Source: Bacteroidales bacterium (GTDB taxonomy: Bacteria > Bacteroidota > Bacteroidia > Bacteroidales > UBA932). Taken from it: a DNA stretch of 63,689 bases. Position 1 is the stretch's first letter. Every line of letters starts with the position of its first letter. The notes below the pieces were generated by a model, which was not told where the DNA came from, made no database searches, and saw only the letters and a program-made list of their open reading frames with translations. Made by a program: the position numbers and the translations under genes. The DNA is taken from assembly GCA_017443465.1 (NCBI GenBank), contig JAFRXO010000021.1:1-63689 (forward strand). The letters are read 5' to 3'. Below are positions 17,243-27,616 of the stretch, in pieces.

Positions 17243-19213
17243 TCAGCCCTGAAGGTGAAGTTCTTCGTCGATCTTCGACTTGAACCACTTCAGGAAATCT
17301 TCTTTTTTCACGACTCCCGCATCTGCGCCTTCGTAACGGATCGACACGGTCCCGTCAGCAGCCTCTTTCTCTCCGATAATCAGCAGCACAGGCACCCTGA
17401 GCAAGGCAATCTCGCGGATCCTCTTTCCGAGGGTTTCGTTGCGGTCGTCTATGGAAGCGCGAATTTCGGAATTTTTCAGCAATTCGCAAACTTTTTCGGC
17501 ATATTCCGCATATTTTTCGCTGACTGGCAGCACTTTCACCTGGTCGGGCGACAACCACAGCGGAAGGTGTCCGGCAGTGTGCTCGAGCAGCACGGCAGTG
17601 AATCTTTCGATGGATCCGAAGGGGGCCCTGTGGATCATCACGGGACGCTTCTTGGAGCCGTCGGTATCGGTGTACTCAAGCTGGAAACGCTCCGGAAGAT
17701 TGTAGTCAACCTGGATAGTACCCAGCTGCCACTCCCTTCCGAGGGCATCTTTGACCATGAAGTCGAGCTTCGGGCCATAGAACGCGGCCTCGCCGTACTT
17801 CACTACTGCCGGGAGTCCCTTTTCAGCCGCGGACTCGATGATGGCCCTTTCAGCCTTCTCCCAGTTCTCTTCGCTGCCTATGTATTTGCTGCGGTCCTTC
17901 TTGTCGCGAAGCGAAATCTGCGCGGTGAACTTGTCGAACTTGAAGACGTCGAACACGTACTGTATCAGGTCGATAACCTTCTTGAACTCATCCTTGAGCT
18001 GGTCGGGACGGACGTACATATGCGCATCATCCTGGGTGAAGGAACGGACCCTGGTCAGTCCGTGGAGCTCTCCGCTCTGCTCGTAACGGTAAACGGTCCC
18101 GAACTCGGCCAGACGGATAGGAAGATCCTTGTAGGACCTGGGCTCAGAGGCGAATATCTCGCAGTGATGCGGGCAGTTCATAGGTTTGAGCATGTACTCC
18201 TCGCCTTCCTGCGGGGTCTTTATCGGCTGGAAGGAATCCTTCCCGTACTTGGCCCAGTGCCCTGAAGTGACATAAAGCTGCTTGCTGCCGATGTGCGGGG
18301 AAACTACCTGCAGATAGCCCTGCTCAAGGAGCTTCTTGCGGAGGAATGACTCGAGCTGATAACGCATGGAGGCGCCACGGGGAAGCCACAGCGGAAGTCC
18401 GAGGCCGACCTTCGAAGAGAAGGTGAACAGCTTCATCTCCTTGCCGAGCTTGCGGTGGTCCCTCTTCTTGGCCTCTTCGAGGAGGACGAGATATTCATCC
18501 AGCATCGACTTCTTCGGGAAGGTGATACCATATATCCTGGTAAGCTGGTCGCGGTTCTGGTCGCCACGCCAGTATGCTCCGGCGATGGAAGTCAGTTTCA
18601 CGGCCTTGATAGGAGCCGTGCTCATCAGGTGAGGACCGCGGCAAAGGTCGGTGAAAGATCCGTTCTCGTAGAAAGTAATGCTTCCGTCAGGAAGTTCCGA
18701 GATCAGTTCGCACTTGTACTGGTCGCCTTTGCCTGAGAAATATTCCATCGCATCGGCCTTGGAAACGCTGGTCCTCTTGAGGGTCTCGCCTGTCCTGGCC
18801 AGCTCAAGCATCTTCTTCTCGATCTTGGGAAGGTCTGCGTCGGTGATCTGTACGCCCTCCCCCGGATCGACATCGTAATAGAATCCATTGTCAACTGCGG
18901 GTCCGATCCCGAACTTGATGCCAGGATAGAAGAACTGCAGGGCTTCCGCCATCAGGTGTGACGAAGTGTGCCAGAAGACCCTCTTCGCTCCTTCATCCTC
19001 CCACTTGAGGAACTTGACGGAAGAATCAGCCGTGATGGGGCGGGTGAGGTCAACCACCTCGCCGTCTCCGGCAGAATCATCGTCAGCAGCCTTAACCTCG
19101 ACTGCAAGCACCTCACGAGCAAGTCCCTCACTGAGACTCTTCGCTATTTCATAACCGCTCACGCCTTCATTGTACTGGCGTACGCTTCCATCTGGAAAAG
19201 TAATGTCGATCAT
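17243..19213 (-). CDS. thrS: Threonine-tRNA ligase
   Basis: A 656-residue class II synthetase. The domains in order are TGS (1-65), the zinc-dependent editing domain ([12 protein letters not shown] through [10 protein letters not shown]), the catalytic core ([34 protein letters not shown]) and the C-terminal anticodon-binding domain ([17 protein letters not shown]). Full length. It is the first gene of the thrS-infC-rpmI-rplT cluster, with infC starting 34 nt downstream. A near-perfect promoter lies 42-73 nt upstream of its ATG. Confidence 0.97.
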   Translation of the reverse strand: MIDITFPDGSVRQYNEGVSGYEIAKSLSEGLAREVLAVEVKAADDDSAGDGEVVDLTRPITADSSVKFLKWEDEGAKRVFWHTSSHLMAEALQFFYPGIKFGIGPAVDNGFYYDVDPGEGVQITDADLPKIEKKMLELARTGETLKRTSVSKADAMEYFSGKGDQYKCELISELPDGSITFYENGSFTDLCRGPHLMSTAPIKAVKLTSIAGAYWRGDQNRDQLTRIYGITFPKKSMLDEYLVLLEEAKKRDHRKLGKEMKLFTFSSKVGLGLPLWLPRGASMRYQLESFLRKKLLEQGYLQVVSPHIGSKQLYVTSGHWAKYGKDSFQPIKTPQEGEEYMLKPMNCPHHCEIFASEPRSYKDLPIRLAEFGTVYRYEQSGELHGLTRVRSFTQDDAHMYVRPDQLKDEFKKVIDLIQYVFDVFKFDKFTAQISLRDKKDRSKYIGSEENWEKAERAIIESAAEKGLPAVVKYGEAAFYGPKLDFMVKDALGREWQLGTIQVDYNLPERFQLEYTDTDGSKKRPVMIHRAPFGSIERFTAVLLEHTAGHLPLWLSPDQVKVLPVSEKYAEYAEKVCELLKNSEIRASIDDRNETLGKRIREIALLRVPVLLIIGEKEAADGTVSIRYEGADAGVVKKEDFLKWFKSKIDEELHLQG

Positions 19214-19254
19214 AATCTCAAACCAAGATTGTCATATAATTATAGTCCAACTTG

Positions 19255-19286
19255 CAAATTTAGCTATTCAGCACGACCTGTGCAAA
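19255..19286 (-). promoter_or_regulatory. Promoter of thrS operon, full Bacteroidota consensus
   Basis: On the minus strand TTTG (19286-19283), a 20-nt spacer and TAAATTTG (19262-19255) match the phylum consensus TTTG-N19-21-TAnnTTTG exactly. Transcription should start about 6-8 nt further on, leaving a short leader of about 35 nt, too short for a T-box. Confidence 0.8.
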
Positions 19287-19387
19287 TCGAAGGCCCTTTT
19301 CATTTTTTTGTCCCTAAAAAAGCTGGATTCCGTGAATTTTGAGTATATTTAAAGACTGAAACAAAAAACACATTTAATCACAATAAC

Positions 19388-21166
19388 ATGTTTTCTAACA
19401 ACCACCCTAAAATAGGAATCAGGCCTATCATCGACGGACGCCGCATGGGTGTCCGCGAATCACTCGAAGACATGACCATGGGAATGGCCATACATTTAGC
19501 CGAACTCTACGCCAAGAACCTGAGGTACAGCGACGGCTGTCCGGTAGAATGCTGCATCGCAGACACCACTATCGGCGGCGTAGACGAATCCGCGGCCGCA
19601 GCTGAGAAATTCAAAGCCAACAACGTAGGCGCAGTCATATCCGTGACCCCATGCTGGTGCTACGGAGCCGAGACCACCGACATGGATCCCATGATGCCCA
19701 AAGCCATATGGGGCTTCAACGGCACTGAGCGTCCCGGTGCGGTCTATCTCGCATGCGCACTTGCCGTCCACAGCCAGCAAGGCACCCCGGCCTTCGGCAT
19801 ATATGGCCGTGATGTTCAGGACAATACCGCCACCGGCATCACCCCAGACGTGGAAGAGAAACTCCTCCGCTGGGGCCGCGCTGCAGTTGCGGTAATGCAG
19901 ATGAGGGGCAAATCCTACCTCTCCATCGGAACCGTGTCCATGGGTATCGCCGGCTCCATCCCGAACCCCGACTTTTTCCGCGAATGGCTCGGAATGAGGA
20001 ACGAATATGTCGACTGCTCCGAAATCATCCGCAGGGTGAATATGGGCATATATGACCATGAAGAATATGAGAAGGCCCTCGCATGGGTGAACAAATATTG
20101 CAAACCCAATGAGGGCGAAGACCATAACACACCCAAGCTGCAGTACAACAGGGAGGAATGCGAAGAAGTCTGGGCATATTCAATCAAGATGGCCCTGATT
20201 TTCCGCGACCTGATGCACGGCAATCCGAAACTGGCAGAAATGGGCTTCGTAGAAGAGTCCTGCGGCCACAACGCCATTACCGGTGGTTTCCAGGGACAGA
20301 GGCAGTGGACCGATTTTATGACCAACGGAGATTTCGCAGAGGCAATAATCAACACCTCCTTCGACTGGAACGGTCCCCGTGAGGCTATCCCGTTCGCCAC
20401 GGAGAATGACACCCTCAACGGCACCTCGATGATGCTCATGCACCTTCTGACCAACCGCGGACAGATGTTCTCGGACGTCAGGACCTATTGGTCACCTGAG
20501 GCCTATAAGAGGGTTACCGGCAAAGATCTTACCGGCATAGGTGCCCCAGGATTCCTGCACCTCCACAATTCAGGAGCCACTACCCTGGATGCTACCGGCG
20601 AGATGAAAGCAGCCGACGGAACTCCCGAGATGAAGCATTTCTGGGAAGTCGGAGAAAAGGACATGGAAGCCTGCCTCAAGGCCACCCACTGGTATCAGGC
20701 GGACCGCTTCTACTTCCACGGCGGCGGCTATTCCTCACAGTTCGTCTCCAAGGGCGGAATGCCCCTGACTATGTGCCGCCTCAACCTGGTCAAGGGCCTC
20801 GGTCCTGTTCTCCAGCTCGCAGAAGGATGGTCAGTGGACATCGACCCGGAAGCATTCGAGATCATCAACAAGCGCACCGACCCGACCTGGCCGACCACTT
20901 TCTTCACTCCGAGGCTCACCGGAAACGGTCCGTTCAAGGATGTCTATTCAGTGATGAACTGCTGGGGCGCCAACCACGGAGCCATTACATACGGACACAT
21001 CGGTGCCGACCTGATTACCCTGGCTTCGATGCTCAGGATTCCGGTCTGCATGCACAATGTGCCTGAGGACAAGATCTACCGTCCTTCTACTTGGGACGCC
21101 TTTGGAATGGACAAGGAAGGTGCTGATTACCGCGCCTGCCAGACTTTCGGCCCGCTCTACCGCTAA
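19388..21166 (+). CDS. fucI: L-fucose isomerase
   Basis: A 592-residue cytosolic ketol isomerase converting L-fucose to L-fuculose (also D-arabinose to ribulose). N-terminal [20 protein letters not shown] and the [22 protein letters not shown] and [14 protein letters not shown] segments are characteristic. Full family length. It stands alone: no fuculokinase or aldolase is adjacent, so downstream steps must be encoded elsewhere. The 174-bp gap to thrS carries the thrS promoter and a weak TGAATTTTG box at 19333-19341. A nested-hairpin terminator follows at 21193. Confidence 0.94.
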   Translation: MFSNNHPKIGIRPIIDGRRMGVRESLEDMTMGMAIHLAELYAKNLRYSDGCPVECCIADTTIGGVDESAAAAEKFKANNVGAVISVTPCWCYGAETTDMDPMMPKAIWGFNGTERPGAVYLACALAVHSQQGTPAFGIYGRDVQDNTATGITPDVEEKLLRWGRAAVAVMQMRGKSYLSIGTVSMGIAGSIPNPDFFREWLGMRNEYVDCSEIIRRVNMGIYDHEEYEKALAWVNKYCKPNEGEDHNTPKLQYNREECEEVWAYSIKMALIFRDLMHGNPKLAEMGFVEESCGHNAITGGFQGQRQWTDFMTNGDFAEAIINTSFDWNGPREAIPFATENDTLNGTSMMLMHLLTNRGQMFSDVRTYWSPEAYKRVTGKDLTGIGAPGFLHLHNSGATTLDATGEMKAADGTPEMKHFWEVGEKDMEACLKATHWYQADRFYFHGGGYSSQFVSKGGMPLTMCRLNLVKGLGPVLQLAEGWSVDIDPEAFEIINKRTDPTWPTTFFTPRLTGNGPFKDVYSVMNCWGANHGAITYGHIGADLITLASMLRIPVCMHNVPEDKIYRPSTWDAFGMDKEGADYRACQTFGPLYR

Positions 21167-21192
21167 AAAGGCGGACACCCAATTCACTTTTA

Positions 21193-21240
21193 AAGGGATG
21201 ACTGATAAGTCCATCGGACTTCGAGGTCATCCCTTCTTTT
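21193..21240 (+). terminator. Nested-hairpin terminator after fucI
   Basis: Outer arms AAGGGATGAC (21193-21202) and GTCATCCCTT (21226-21235), and inner arms AAGTCC/GGACTT, all pair perfectly, followed by CTTTT. It is closely related in sequence and fold to the element at 101-147. Confidence 0.8.
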
Positions 21241-21284
21241 ATTCAGTCGTTCTCCGGCAGGTCATCCTGGCAAACCCGTGGCTT

Positions 21285-21441
21285 TTGGGAGGTGCATGGG
21301 GTGTCCGGGGGCGTGTCCACCCCCGGACACGGGTAGGGGGAGGGGCCCGACGGATACAAGTTCCCGCTTGCGGGGACGCAGGAAACGTTGGGAGGGGCCG
21401 GAGCGAAGCGGAGTTCCCCGGACACCCCATGCACCTCCCAA
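21285..21441. repeat. GC-rich inverted-repeat element E2
   Basis: Perfect 26-bp inverted arms (21285-21310 and 21416-21441) flank 105 nt. A third partial copy of the arm, CCCCCGGACAC at 21320-21330, can pair with the left arm instead. The core contains GGAGCGAAGCGGAG and GGGAGGGGCCC, whose complements also occur in the element at 50249-50423. It lies between two convergent genes, ending 20 nt from the tricorn-protease stop codon. No protein is credible here. Confidence 0.75.
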
Positions 21442-21461
21442 GGACCCTCAAGCTCCTACGG

Positions 21462-24400
21462 CTACTTGGAGTCGTCAGGCTGCGGGAGACCGAGGTCTTT
21501 GAATGTACGCGGTGCAGGGACTCCGGGAAGCGGCTTGCGGTCTTTGAGCTGCTCGAGAGCAACCTCTATGGCCTTCTCCAGCTGCTGGTCCTTCCCCGAA
21601 AACTCTTGGACAGGATCATTGTCGACATAGATGTCCGGTTCGACTCCATAGTTCTCCACTATCCACTCACCGGTCTTGGCGTCATAGTTCGTGAAGAAAG
21701 GAACGCGTACGTCAGTCCCGTCGATGTACGGCAGCGGGCCGCTGATTCCTACGATGCCTCCCCAAGTGCGGGTACCGATGACCGTTCCCAGGTTGTTGGC
21801 CTTGAAACGCCACGGGAAGAGGTCGCCGTCCGATGCCGAATACTTGTCGATAAGAAGCACTTTAGGACCTGTCTGGGTGCCTTCAGGAACCGGAGAAACC
21901 TTCGTGGAGCCACGACGCATGGTCATATTGTAAGCCGTCCTCTGAAGCCTCTCGATAATCATAGGTGAGACATTTCCGCCACCGTTGGACCTGTCATCTA
22001 TGATCAGGGCCTCCTTGGTAAGCTGAGGATAGTACAGGCGCACGAACTCATTGAGACCTTCGGGTCCCATGTCCGGGATGTAGATGTAGCCGACGCGGCC
22101 GCCGGATTTCTCCTCAACGGTCTTGAGATTCTTCATCACCCACTGGTTGTGATAAAGCATATACTCATCAGCTATAGGCTTGATTACCACTTTCTTCCCT
22201 CCCTTGGATGCTGAAGTGTTCACAGTCAGCTCGGTCAGGACGCCAGCCTTACCGCGGAGAAGTTCATATATGTTCGACACCGTGTTGACGGGAACTCCGT
22301 CTATGGCTGTGATGTAGTTCCCTTCTTTCACTCCTACGCCCGGCTCGGTGAGAGGAGAACGCAGTTCGCTCCTGTATGACTCGCCGGGGAGTATCTCGTC
22401 GATACGGAAGAAACCGCTCTTGTCCCGGCTGAGCTTCGCCCCAAGCAGGCCCATGGAAATCTTCTCGGGCTTAGGATAGGCACCCGGACTGACATATGCA
22501 TGGCCTGTAGCGACCTCGGAGATCATCTCGCCGATCACATAATTCAGGTCGAGCCTCGTCTTGACATATGGTACGAGCTGAGCATATTTAGCCTTGATTG
22601 CATTCCAGTCGCGTCCGTTCATATTCTTCAGATAATAACCGTCGCGGAAAGCCCTCCACACTTCGTCGAATATCTGGGCCCATTCCTCGCTCCAGTCCAC
22701 GATAGCGGTCAGATGGCTGATATCCACCGGATTCTCGAGATTCACCCGGTCGGCCGGGAAGTTCGCAACATAGTAATTGTTCCCTTTGTAGAACAGGGCT
22801 TTCTTGCTTCCGAACGATGCGGAGAAGGCAGCATCGGCCACCTTGGACTCCTTCTGGGTAGCGAAGTCGAAGACCATGGTAGAGCCGCGGGAGCTGAACC
22901 ACAGTTTCTTGCCGTCGCAGAACCATCCCCTCGAAGAACCATCGGAGAGTGGGAGTTTGATTATCCTGTCGACTATACCGTCGGCATCGACCTCGACCGA
23001 AGCCTTGCCGGCTTCAGAACCCTTGTCGCTCCCCTTGTCACCGGCCTTGTCTCCACCCTTTCCGGCGTCGGCCTTCTTCTCCGGTTCAGCCTGGACTTCC
23101 TGATCGGAAGGAAGCATCGGGGAAGGAGTGTCCTTGCCCAGAATGGCAAGATAAACCCCGCCCATATTACTATATGAATAATTCCATTCCACCTGGCTGT
23201 AAGTAGGACGCAGGTCGCGGTAGGAACCGAAAATCAAATACTTGCCATCAGAGGAGAAAACCGGGGAGTAGGAATCGTAGAGGTTCTCGGTGACCTGGAT
23301 CTCCTTTCCGGAAGCGATATTGTAAACGAACACTACGCTCATGTCGTTCTCCGAAGGCTTGGTGTAAGCGAGCCATTTCGAATCCGGGGAAACGGACACT
23401 CCGCGGAATTCAGCCTCGGGATTCTGCATCAGCACCTTCTTGGACTTCGAAGCGAAATCCAAAGCCACCAGCCTGTTCTCACGGTCGGTGTATAATATGG
23501 TCTTTCCGTCAGGAGTCCACTGCAGCGACCGGATATATGTGTCGTTATCCTTGGTCAGCTGAACCGGGTCACCCCCGTCGGAGGGGCTGGCCCAGACCTC
23601 AGTCTCCCCGGTAATGTCGCTGATGTAAGCTATCCACTTGCCGTCAGGGCTCCAGTCAGCGCCACGCTCGTTGGCTCCGGAAGTGCGGGTGATGTTCCTG
23701 GTGACACCCTGTCCTACCGGAACGTCGAAGACCTCGCCGCGGGCGGTAACGGCCATCCTCTTCCCGGAAGACGGGATGCTGACGGCGGTAATGTTCCTGG
23801 AAACATTTACCTGTGAGGGCCTTGCCTGCACATCCTCAGCCCCCAGGGTAATGCTGACCTTGGTCGACTTGCGGGTCGAAGGATCAAAGCGCCAGATCCA
23901 TCCGCCCTGCTCATAGACTATGGTCTTCCCGTCGGTGCTGGGGAACTTGACATCGTAATCGGTGTGGTCCGTCACCTTGGTAACCTTGCCGCTGGCGGGA
24001 TCAACGCTGAAGAGGTTCATGGTCATATCCCTGTCGGAGGCGAAAAAGATCTCCTTGCCGACCCACATAGGGAATATGTCCTGCGCATTGTTCTCCACTA
24101 TCCTCTTCACCTTCTTCGCCTTTGTGTCATATGTCCATATGTCGTCGGCCATTCCGCCGCGATAGTATTTCCAGGTACGGAACTCGCGCATCACCCTGTT
24201 GTAGGCCAGGGTTTTGCCGTCCGGTGACCATGAGCAGAAGCCTCCCTCCGGTAGGGGAATCTCCTCGGGCATGCCGCCTTCCGCCGGTACTATCCAGAGC
24301 TTTCCTTGGAAGCCGTCCCCGATACGGTTGCGGTAAACGATCCCGGAACCATCAGGAGTCCAGCACATTACGATGTTATTGGGTCCCATCCTGTCGCCCA

Positions 24401-24740
24401 TGTCGTCACGCGAGTTGGTGGATGTGAACGTCAGCCTCCTGGGCTCACCACCCTCAGACGGCATGACATAGACTTCACGGTTACCGTCGTACTCCGCGGT
24501 GAACGCTATTTTCTTCCCGTCAGGAGAATATCGGGCGAAAGCTTCGAAACCGATATGCGATGTGAGCCTCCGCGCCAGACCGCCTGAAACCGGGACCGTC
24601 CATATGTCTCCTGCATATGAAAATGCGATTTCACTGCCATTGGTAGAGGGGAACCTGAGAAGACGGGCTTCCTCCTGCGCGGATTTCGCGTCGATAACGG
24701 AGAAGAGAGCCGCAACGAGAATTATCAATATCTTTTTCAT
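21462..24740 (-). CDS. Tricorn-type S41 protease with beta-propeller
   Basis: A 1092-residue exported protein. The start at MKKILIILVAALFSVIDAKS gives a signal peptide; the frame extends 17 residues further but without one. Two runs of WD40/PD40 beta-propeller blades (SPDGKKIAF, SPDGKTLAY, SPDGKWIAY, TPDGKTILY, SSDGKYLIF) precede a Lys/Gly/Asp-rich linker near 590-620, then a tricorn core, a PDZ domain (GVKEGNYITAIDGVPVNTV) and an S41 domain whose nucleophile is the serine in YSASDGDLFPWRF. Tricorn relatives degrade peptides released by other proteases; here it would work in the periplasm. Confidence 0.88.
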   Translation of the reverse strand: MKKILIILVAALFSVIDAKSAQEEARLLRFPSTNGSEIAFSYAGDIWTVPVSGGLARRLTSHIGFEAFARYSPDGKKIAFTAEYDGNREVYVMPSEGGEPRRLTFTSTNSRDDMGDRMGPNNIVMCWTPDGSGIVYRNRIGDGFQGKLWIVPAEGGMPEEIPLPEGGFCSWSPDGKTLAYNRVMREFRTWKYYRGGMADDIWTYDTKAKKVKRIVENNAQDIFPMWVGKEIFFASDRDMTMNLFSVDPASGKVTKVTDHTDYDVKFPSTDGKTIVYEQGGWIWRFDPSTRKSTKVSITLGAEDVQARPSQVNVSRNITAVSIPSSGKRMAVTARGEVFDVPVGQGVTRNITRTSGANERGADWSPDGKWIAYISDITGETEVWASPSDGGDPVQLTKDNDTYIRSLQWTPDGKTILYTDRENRLVALDFASKSKKVLMQNPEAEFRGVSVSPDSKWLAYTKPSENDMSVVFVYNIASGKEIQVTENLYDSYSPVFSSDGKYLIFGSYRDLRPTYSQVEWNYSYSNMGGVYLAILGKDTPSPMLPSDQEVQAEPEKKADAGKGGDKAGDKGSDKGSEAGKASVEVDADGIVDRIIKLPLSDGSSRGWFCDGKKLWFSSRGSTMVFDFATQKESKVADAAFSASFGSKKALFYKGNNYYVANFPADRVNLENPVDISHLTAIVDWSEEWAQIFDEVWRAFRDGYYLKNMNGRDWNAIKAKYAQLVPYVKTRLDLNYVIGEMISEVATGHAYVSPGAYPKPEKISMGLLGAKLSRDKSGFFRIDEILPGESYRSELRSPLTEPGVGVKEGNYITAIDGVPVNTVSNIYELLRGKAGVLTELTVNTSASKGGKKVVIKPIADEYMLYHNQWVMKNLKTVEEKSGGRVGYIYIPDMGPEGLNEFVRLYYPQLTKEALIIDDRSNGGGNVSPMIIERLQRTAYNMTMRRGSTKVSPVPEGTQTGPKVLLIDKYSASDGDLFPWRFKANNLGTVIGTRTWGGIVGISGPLPYIDGTDVRVPFFTNYDAKTGEWIVENYGVEPDIYVDNDPVQEFSGKDQQLEKAIEVALEQLKDRKPLPGVPAPRTFKDLGLPQPDDSK

Positions 24741-24762
24741 GCCTAAATATAAGACTTTTTTG

Positions 24763-24770
24763 TAACTTTG
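24763..24770 (+). promoter_or_regulatory. Candidate -7 element for the DUF4199-GT2 operon
   Basis: TAACTTTG fits TAnnTTTG and lies 30 nt before the ATG at 24801. No clear TTTG -33 box is seen. Confidence 0.45.
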
Positions 24771-24800
24771 TAATTCACAAAACCTATTCACTGACTCTAA

Positions 24801-25361
24801 ATGGAAAAGATCAACAACAGTATAATCAGGAACGAAGCCGGAAAGGACGGGCTCATCCTGGGGCTGGTAACTATTTTATTCATGCTTGCTTCCCAGTTTG
24901 CAGGGAAGATAGACAGTCCCGCCCTCACCGGAGTCCTGGGATTCTTCCTCTGGCTCGCCAAATTCCTGGGATGCATATTCCTGATGCGTTTCTTCATGAA
25001 AAAGCTTGTGGCCGGATATGACGGCGTGATCGGTGCAGATACCTTCCGTCTGGGAGTCTGGATCGCCCTTTTCTCCGCAATCATCTGCTCCGCCTTCACC
25101 CTGATAAATATGCTTTACATATCTCCGGACTCCCTTTCGGAGACATTCGACCAGCTCTTCGAGCAGATGGGCCCGATGCTGGATTCCAACTCCCAGGAGG
25201 CCCTTACCGCCATGGAGCCCAAGATGCCGGTCATATCTTTCTTCACCACCATTATATACTGCTTCCTTTTCGGAGTAATCCTCTCCGCCATCCTCTCGAA
25301 GAACATTCCGAAGGCCGACCCCTTCGCCGAGGTAGAAGCAGATGACGACGACGATATTTAG
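24801..25361 (+). CDS. DUF4199 membrane protein
   Basis: A 186-residue inner-membrane protein with four predicted helices (about 17-35, 42-65, 82-105 and 143-165) and an acidic tail (EVEADDDDDI). It matches DUF4199. The gene directly precedes a polyprenol-type glycosyltransferase (6 nt), a pairing common in Bacteroidota. It may assist in handling the lipid-linked sugar; this is inference. Confidence 0.75.
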   Translation: MEKINNSIIRNEAGKDGLILGLVTILFMLASQFAGKIDSPALTGVLGFFLWLAKFLGCIFLMRFFMKKLVAGYDGVIGADTFRLGVWIALFSAIICSAFTLINMLYISPDSLSETFDQLFEQMGPMLDSNSQEALTAMEPKMPVISFFTTIIYCFLFGVILSAILSKNIPKADPFAEVEADDDDDI

Positions 25362-25367
25362 CAGCAT

Positions 25368-26330
25368 ATGACTTATCCACTCGATATTTCCATCATAGTA
25401 CCTTTCCTCAACGAGAACGAGTCGCTTCCCGAGCTTACGCAGTGGATAGCGAAGGTAATGTCCGGGGAAGGATACACATATGAGATCATAATGGTCGATG
25501 ACGGGAGCCGCGACGGGTCCTGGGACACTGTAAAGGCCCTTTCAGCGGAGAATCCGGCCATTCACGGCATCCGCTTCAGGCGCAATTACGGAAAGTCCGC
25601 AGCCCTGTACGAGGGGTTCAAGATGGCGCAGGGCGAAATAGTCGTGACAATGGATGCCGACCTTCAGGACTCCCCCGAAGAGATCCCCGAAATGCGCAGG
25701 ATGATCCTGGAGGAAGGTTACGACCTGGTGTCGGGCTGGAAGCAGCACCGTCAGGACAACAAGCTCACCAAGAACCTGCCGTCAAAGCTCTACAACGCTA
25801 CCGCAAGGCTGGTCACGGGAATATCCCTTCACGATATGAACTGCGGGCTGAAGGCCTACAGGAACGAGGTGGTGAAAAACATAGAGGTTTACAGCGAGAT
25901 GCACCGCTATATCCCCTACCTCGCCAAAAACGCCGGGTTCGACAAGATCGGGGAGAAGCCGGTTTTCCACCAGAAACGGAAATACGGCAAGAGCAAGTTC
26001 GGGATGAACCGCTTCGTGAACGGGCTGCTGGACCTGATTTCCCTCTCATTTCTGAGCACCTTCGGGAAGAAGCCTATGCATTTCTTCGGCTATCCGGGCC
26101 TGCTGATGTTCGTAGTGGGATTCATCATGACCATATGGATAATCGTAGCGAAGCTGGTGCACCAGGCGCAGGGCGTCCACTACAGGGCGGTCACTGACCA
26201 ACCGCTGTTCTACCTGGCCCTTGTGGCCGTAGTGCTGGGATTCCTCCTCTTCCTCGCCGGATTCATATGCGAGATGATCTCCCGCTCCTCCTCAGGCCGC
26301 AACGACTACCAGATCAAGGAGACGTTCTAA
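25368..26330 (+). CDS. Polyprenyl-phosphate glycosyltransferase, GT2 family
   Basis: A 320-residue GT-A glycosyltransferase. VDDGSRDGSWD (about 43-53) and DADLQDSPEE (DxD-type metal site) are the nucleotide-sugar binding motifs. GKSKFGMNRFVNGLLDL and two C-terminal transmembrane helices (about 240-265 and 277-300) place it in the DPM1/GtrB/ArnC-like group that loads a sugar onto undecaprenyl phosphate. The start codon is in CATATG. It overlaps the convergent radical SAM gene by 4 nt. Confidence 0.88.
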   Translation: MTYPLDISIIVPFLNENESLPELTQWIAKVMSGEGYTYEIIMVDDGSRDGSWDTVKALSAENPAIHGIRFRRNYGKSAALYEGFKMAQGEIVVTMDADLQDSPEEIPEMRRMILEEGYDLVSGWKQHRQDNKLTKNLPSKLYNATARLVTGISLHDMNCGLKAYRNEVVKNIEVYSEMHRYIPYLAKNAGFDKIGEKPVFHQKRKYGKSKFGMNRFVNGLLDLISLSFLSTFGKKPMHFFGYPGLLMFVVGFIMTIWIIVAKLVHQAQGVHYRAVTDQPLFYLALVAVVLGFLLFLAGFICEMISRSSSGRNDYQIKETF

Positions 26331-27607
26331 AGTCCTCTCGCCCAAGGCATGACGAGAGCGGGAGGAAGCTGCTTTTCGAGGAGGCTTTTCATATAATCCA
26401 TATATGGGGCTACATGGTTGAAGAACATGTAGTAGCCGTCGCACAGGGCGTTCAGGCCGGTCTCGCCGGAATCCGTCTTGTTGAAACGGTGCTTCGGGCA
26501 TTCCCCGGAGCAGGCGAAGAGATACTTGCAGCCGCGGCATTTGCGGGGAAGGGTGTTGCGCTTGTCTATGCCGAACTTGACCTGCGCAGGGGACGCCATC
26601 ATCTCCCTTATGCTTGATTCACATATGTTTCCAAGGCTCATTCCGGAATACACGAAGTGGTCGCAGGGGTAAAGGTCCCCGTTGTGCTCTATCACCGAGT
26701 TGCCTCCGCAGGTCTGCGCGAAAACACAGGTTCCGCACTGGACTCCACACCAGTTCGCAAGCGCCGCGTCGAAAGTGATTACGAAGCACCTGCCAACGTC
26801 ATTGCGCACCCAGTAATCGAATATGTCGCACAGGAATTTCCCGAATGCAACGGAGCTGACCGACCAGGGCGCCAGCAGGGCGTTTTCTTCATATGGACTG
26901 ACAATGTGGGGGCGGGCGCGTTTGTCGGGCTTACCGTCCGCGCGGAGCGGATACTTCACATGCTCGACCACGGGCATGAACTGCATATAATTGCTGCCCA
27001 GCGACTTGAGGAACTGGTAGATCTCCAGTCCCCTGCCCTCCGATGCGCTGTTTACGGTCGACATCGTGTTGAACTGCGCTCCGGCATCCTGAAGCATATG
27101 CAAACCGCGGATTACCTTGTCGAAAGTCGGGGCGCCACCCTTGTCTTTCCGGAACCGGTCATGGACGTCCCTGGGACCGTCTATGGAAATTCCTGTCAGG
27201 AATCCGTTTTCTGCGAGGAACCTGGCCCATTCCCTGGTAATGAGCGTGCCGTTGGTCTGGATGGTGTTGAGGACCTTTTTTCCTCCGGCATATCGCTTCT
27301 GGAACTCCAGGGCCTTCCGGTAGAAGTCCAGGCCGAGAATCAGGGGCTCCCCTCCGTGCCAGTTGAAAGAGACCTCTTCCACATCATTCGCATTGATATA
27401 CTCCCTCACCACGGTCTCGAGCATCTCCTCGGTCATCCTGGGCTCACGCCCTCCGTATATGCTGGATTTGTCGAGATAGTAGCAGTAACTGCAGTCCAGG
27501 TTGCACAGCGAACCGGCCGGCTTGAGCATGATGTTGAACGCCATCGGGCCTGAAAGCCTGACGGCGTCCTGAAGGGTAATGGTCTTATTGAAACTGTCTG
27601 AGCGCAC
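26327..27607 (-). CDS. Anaerobic sulfatase-maturase-type radical SAM/SPASM enzyme
   Basis: A 426-residue radical SAM protein. The SAM cluster is CNLDCSYC (C35, C39, C42). The C-terminal SPASM domain carries two more cluster-ligand sets (CGVQCGTCVFAQTCGGN...LYPCDHFVY and CRGCKYLFACSGECPKHRF). This is the anSME architecture, which oxidises an active-site Ser or Cys of sulfatases to formylglycine without oxygen. No sulfatase gene is in the window, so the client must lie elsewhere. The start at 27607 is 10 nt after recQ; an internal Met (MAFNIMLKP) is an alternative. Confidence 0.88.
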   Translation of the reverse strand: MRSDSFNKTITLQDAVRLSGPMAFNIMLKPAGSLCNLDCSYCYYLDKSSIYGGREPRMTEEMLETVVREYINANDVEEVSFNWHGGEPLILGLDFYRKALEFQKRYAGGKKVLNTIQTNGTLITREWARFLAENGFLTGISIDGPRDVHDRFRKDKGGAPTFDKVIRGLHMLQDAGAQFNTMSTVNSASEGRGLEIYQFLKSLGSNYMQFMPVVEHVKYPLRADGKPDKRARPHIVSPYEENALLAPWSVSSVAFGKFLCDIFDYWVRNDVGRCFVITFDAALANWCGVQCGTCVFAQTCGGNSVIEHNGDLYPCDHFVYSGMSLGNICESSIREMMASPAQVKFGIDKRNTLPRKCRGCKYLFACSGECPKHRFNKTDSGETGLNALCDGYYMFFNHVAPYMDYMKSLLEKQLPPALVMPWARGL

Positions 27608-27616
27608 CTCCGGACG

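Noticed and set aside
19214-19387. T-box or other riboswitch ahead of thrS
   Set aside because: The consensus promoter leaves a leader of only about 35 nt, too short for a T-box, and no specifier-type stems are visible.
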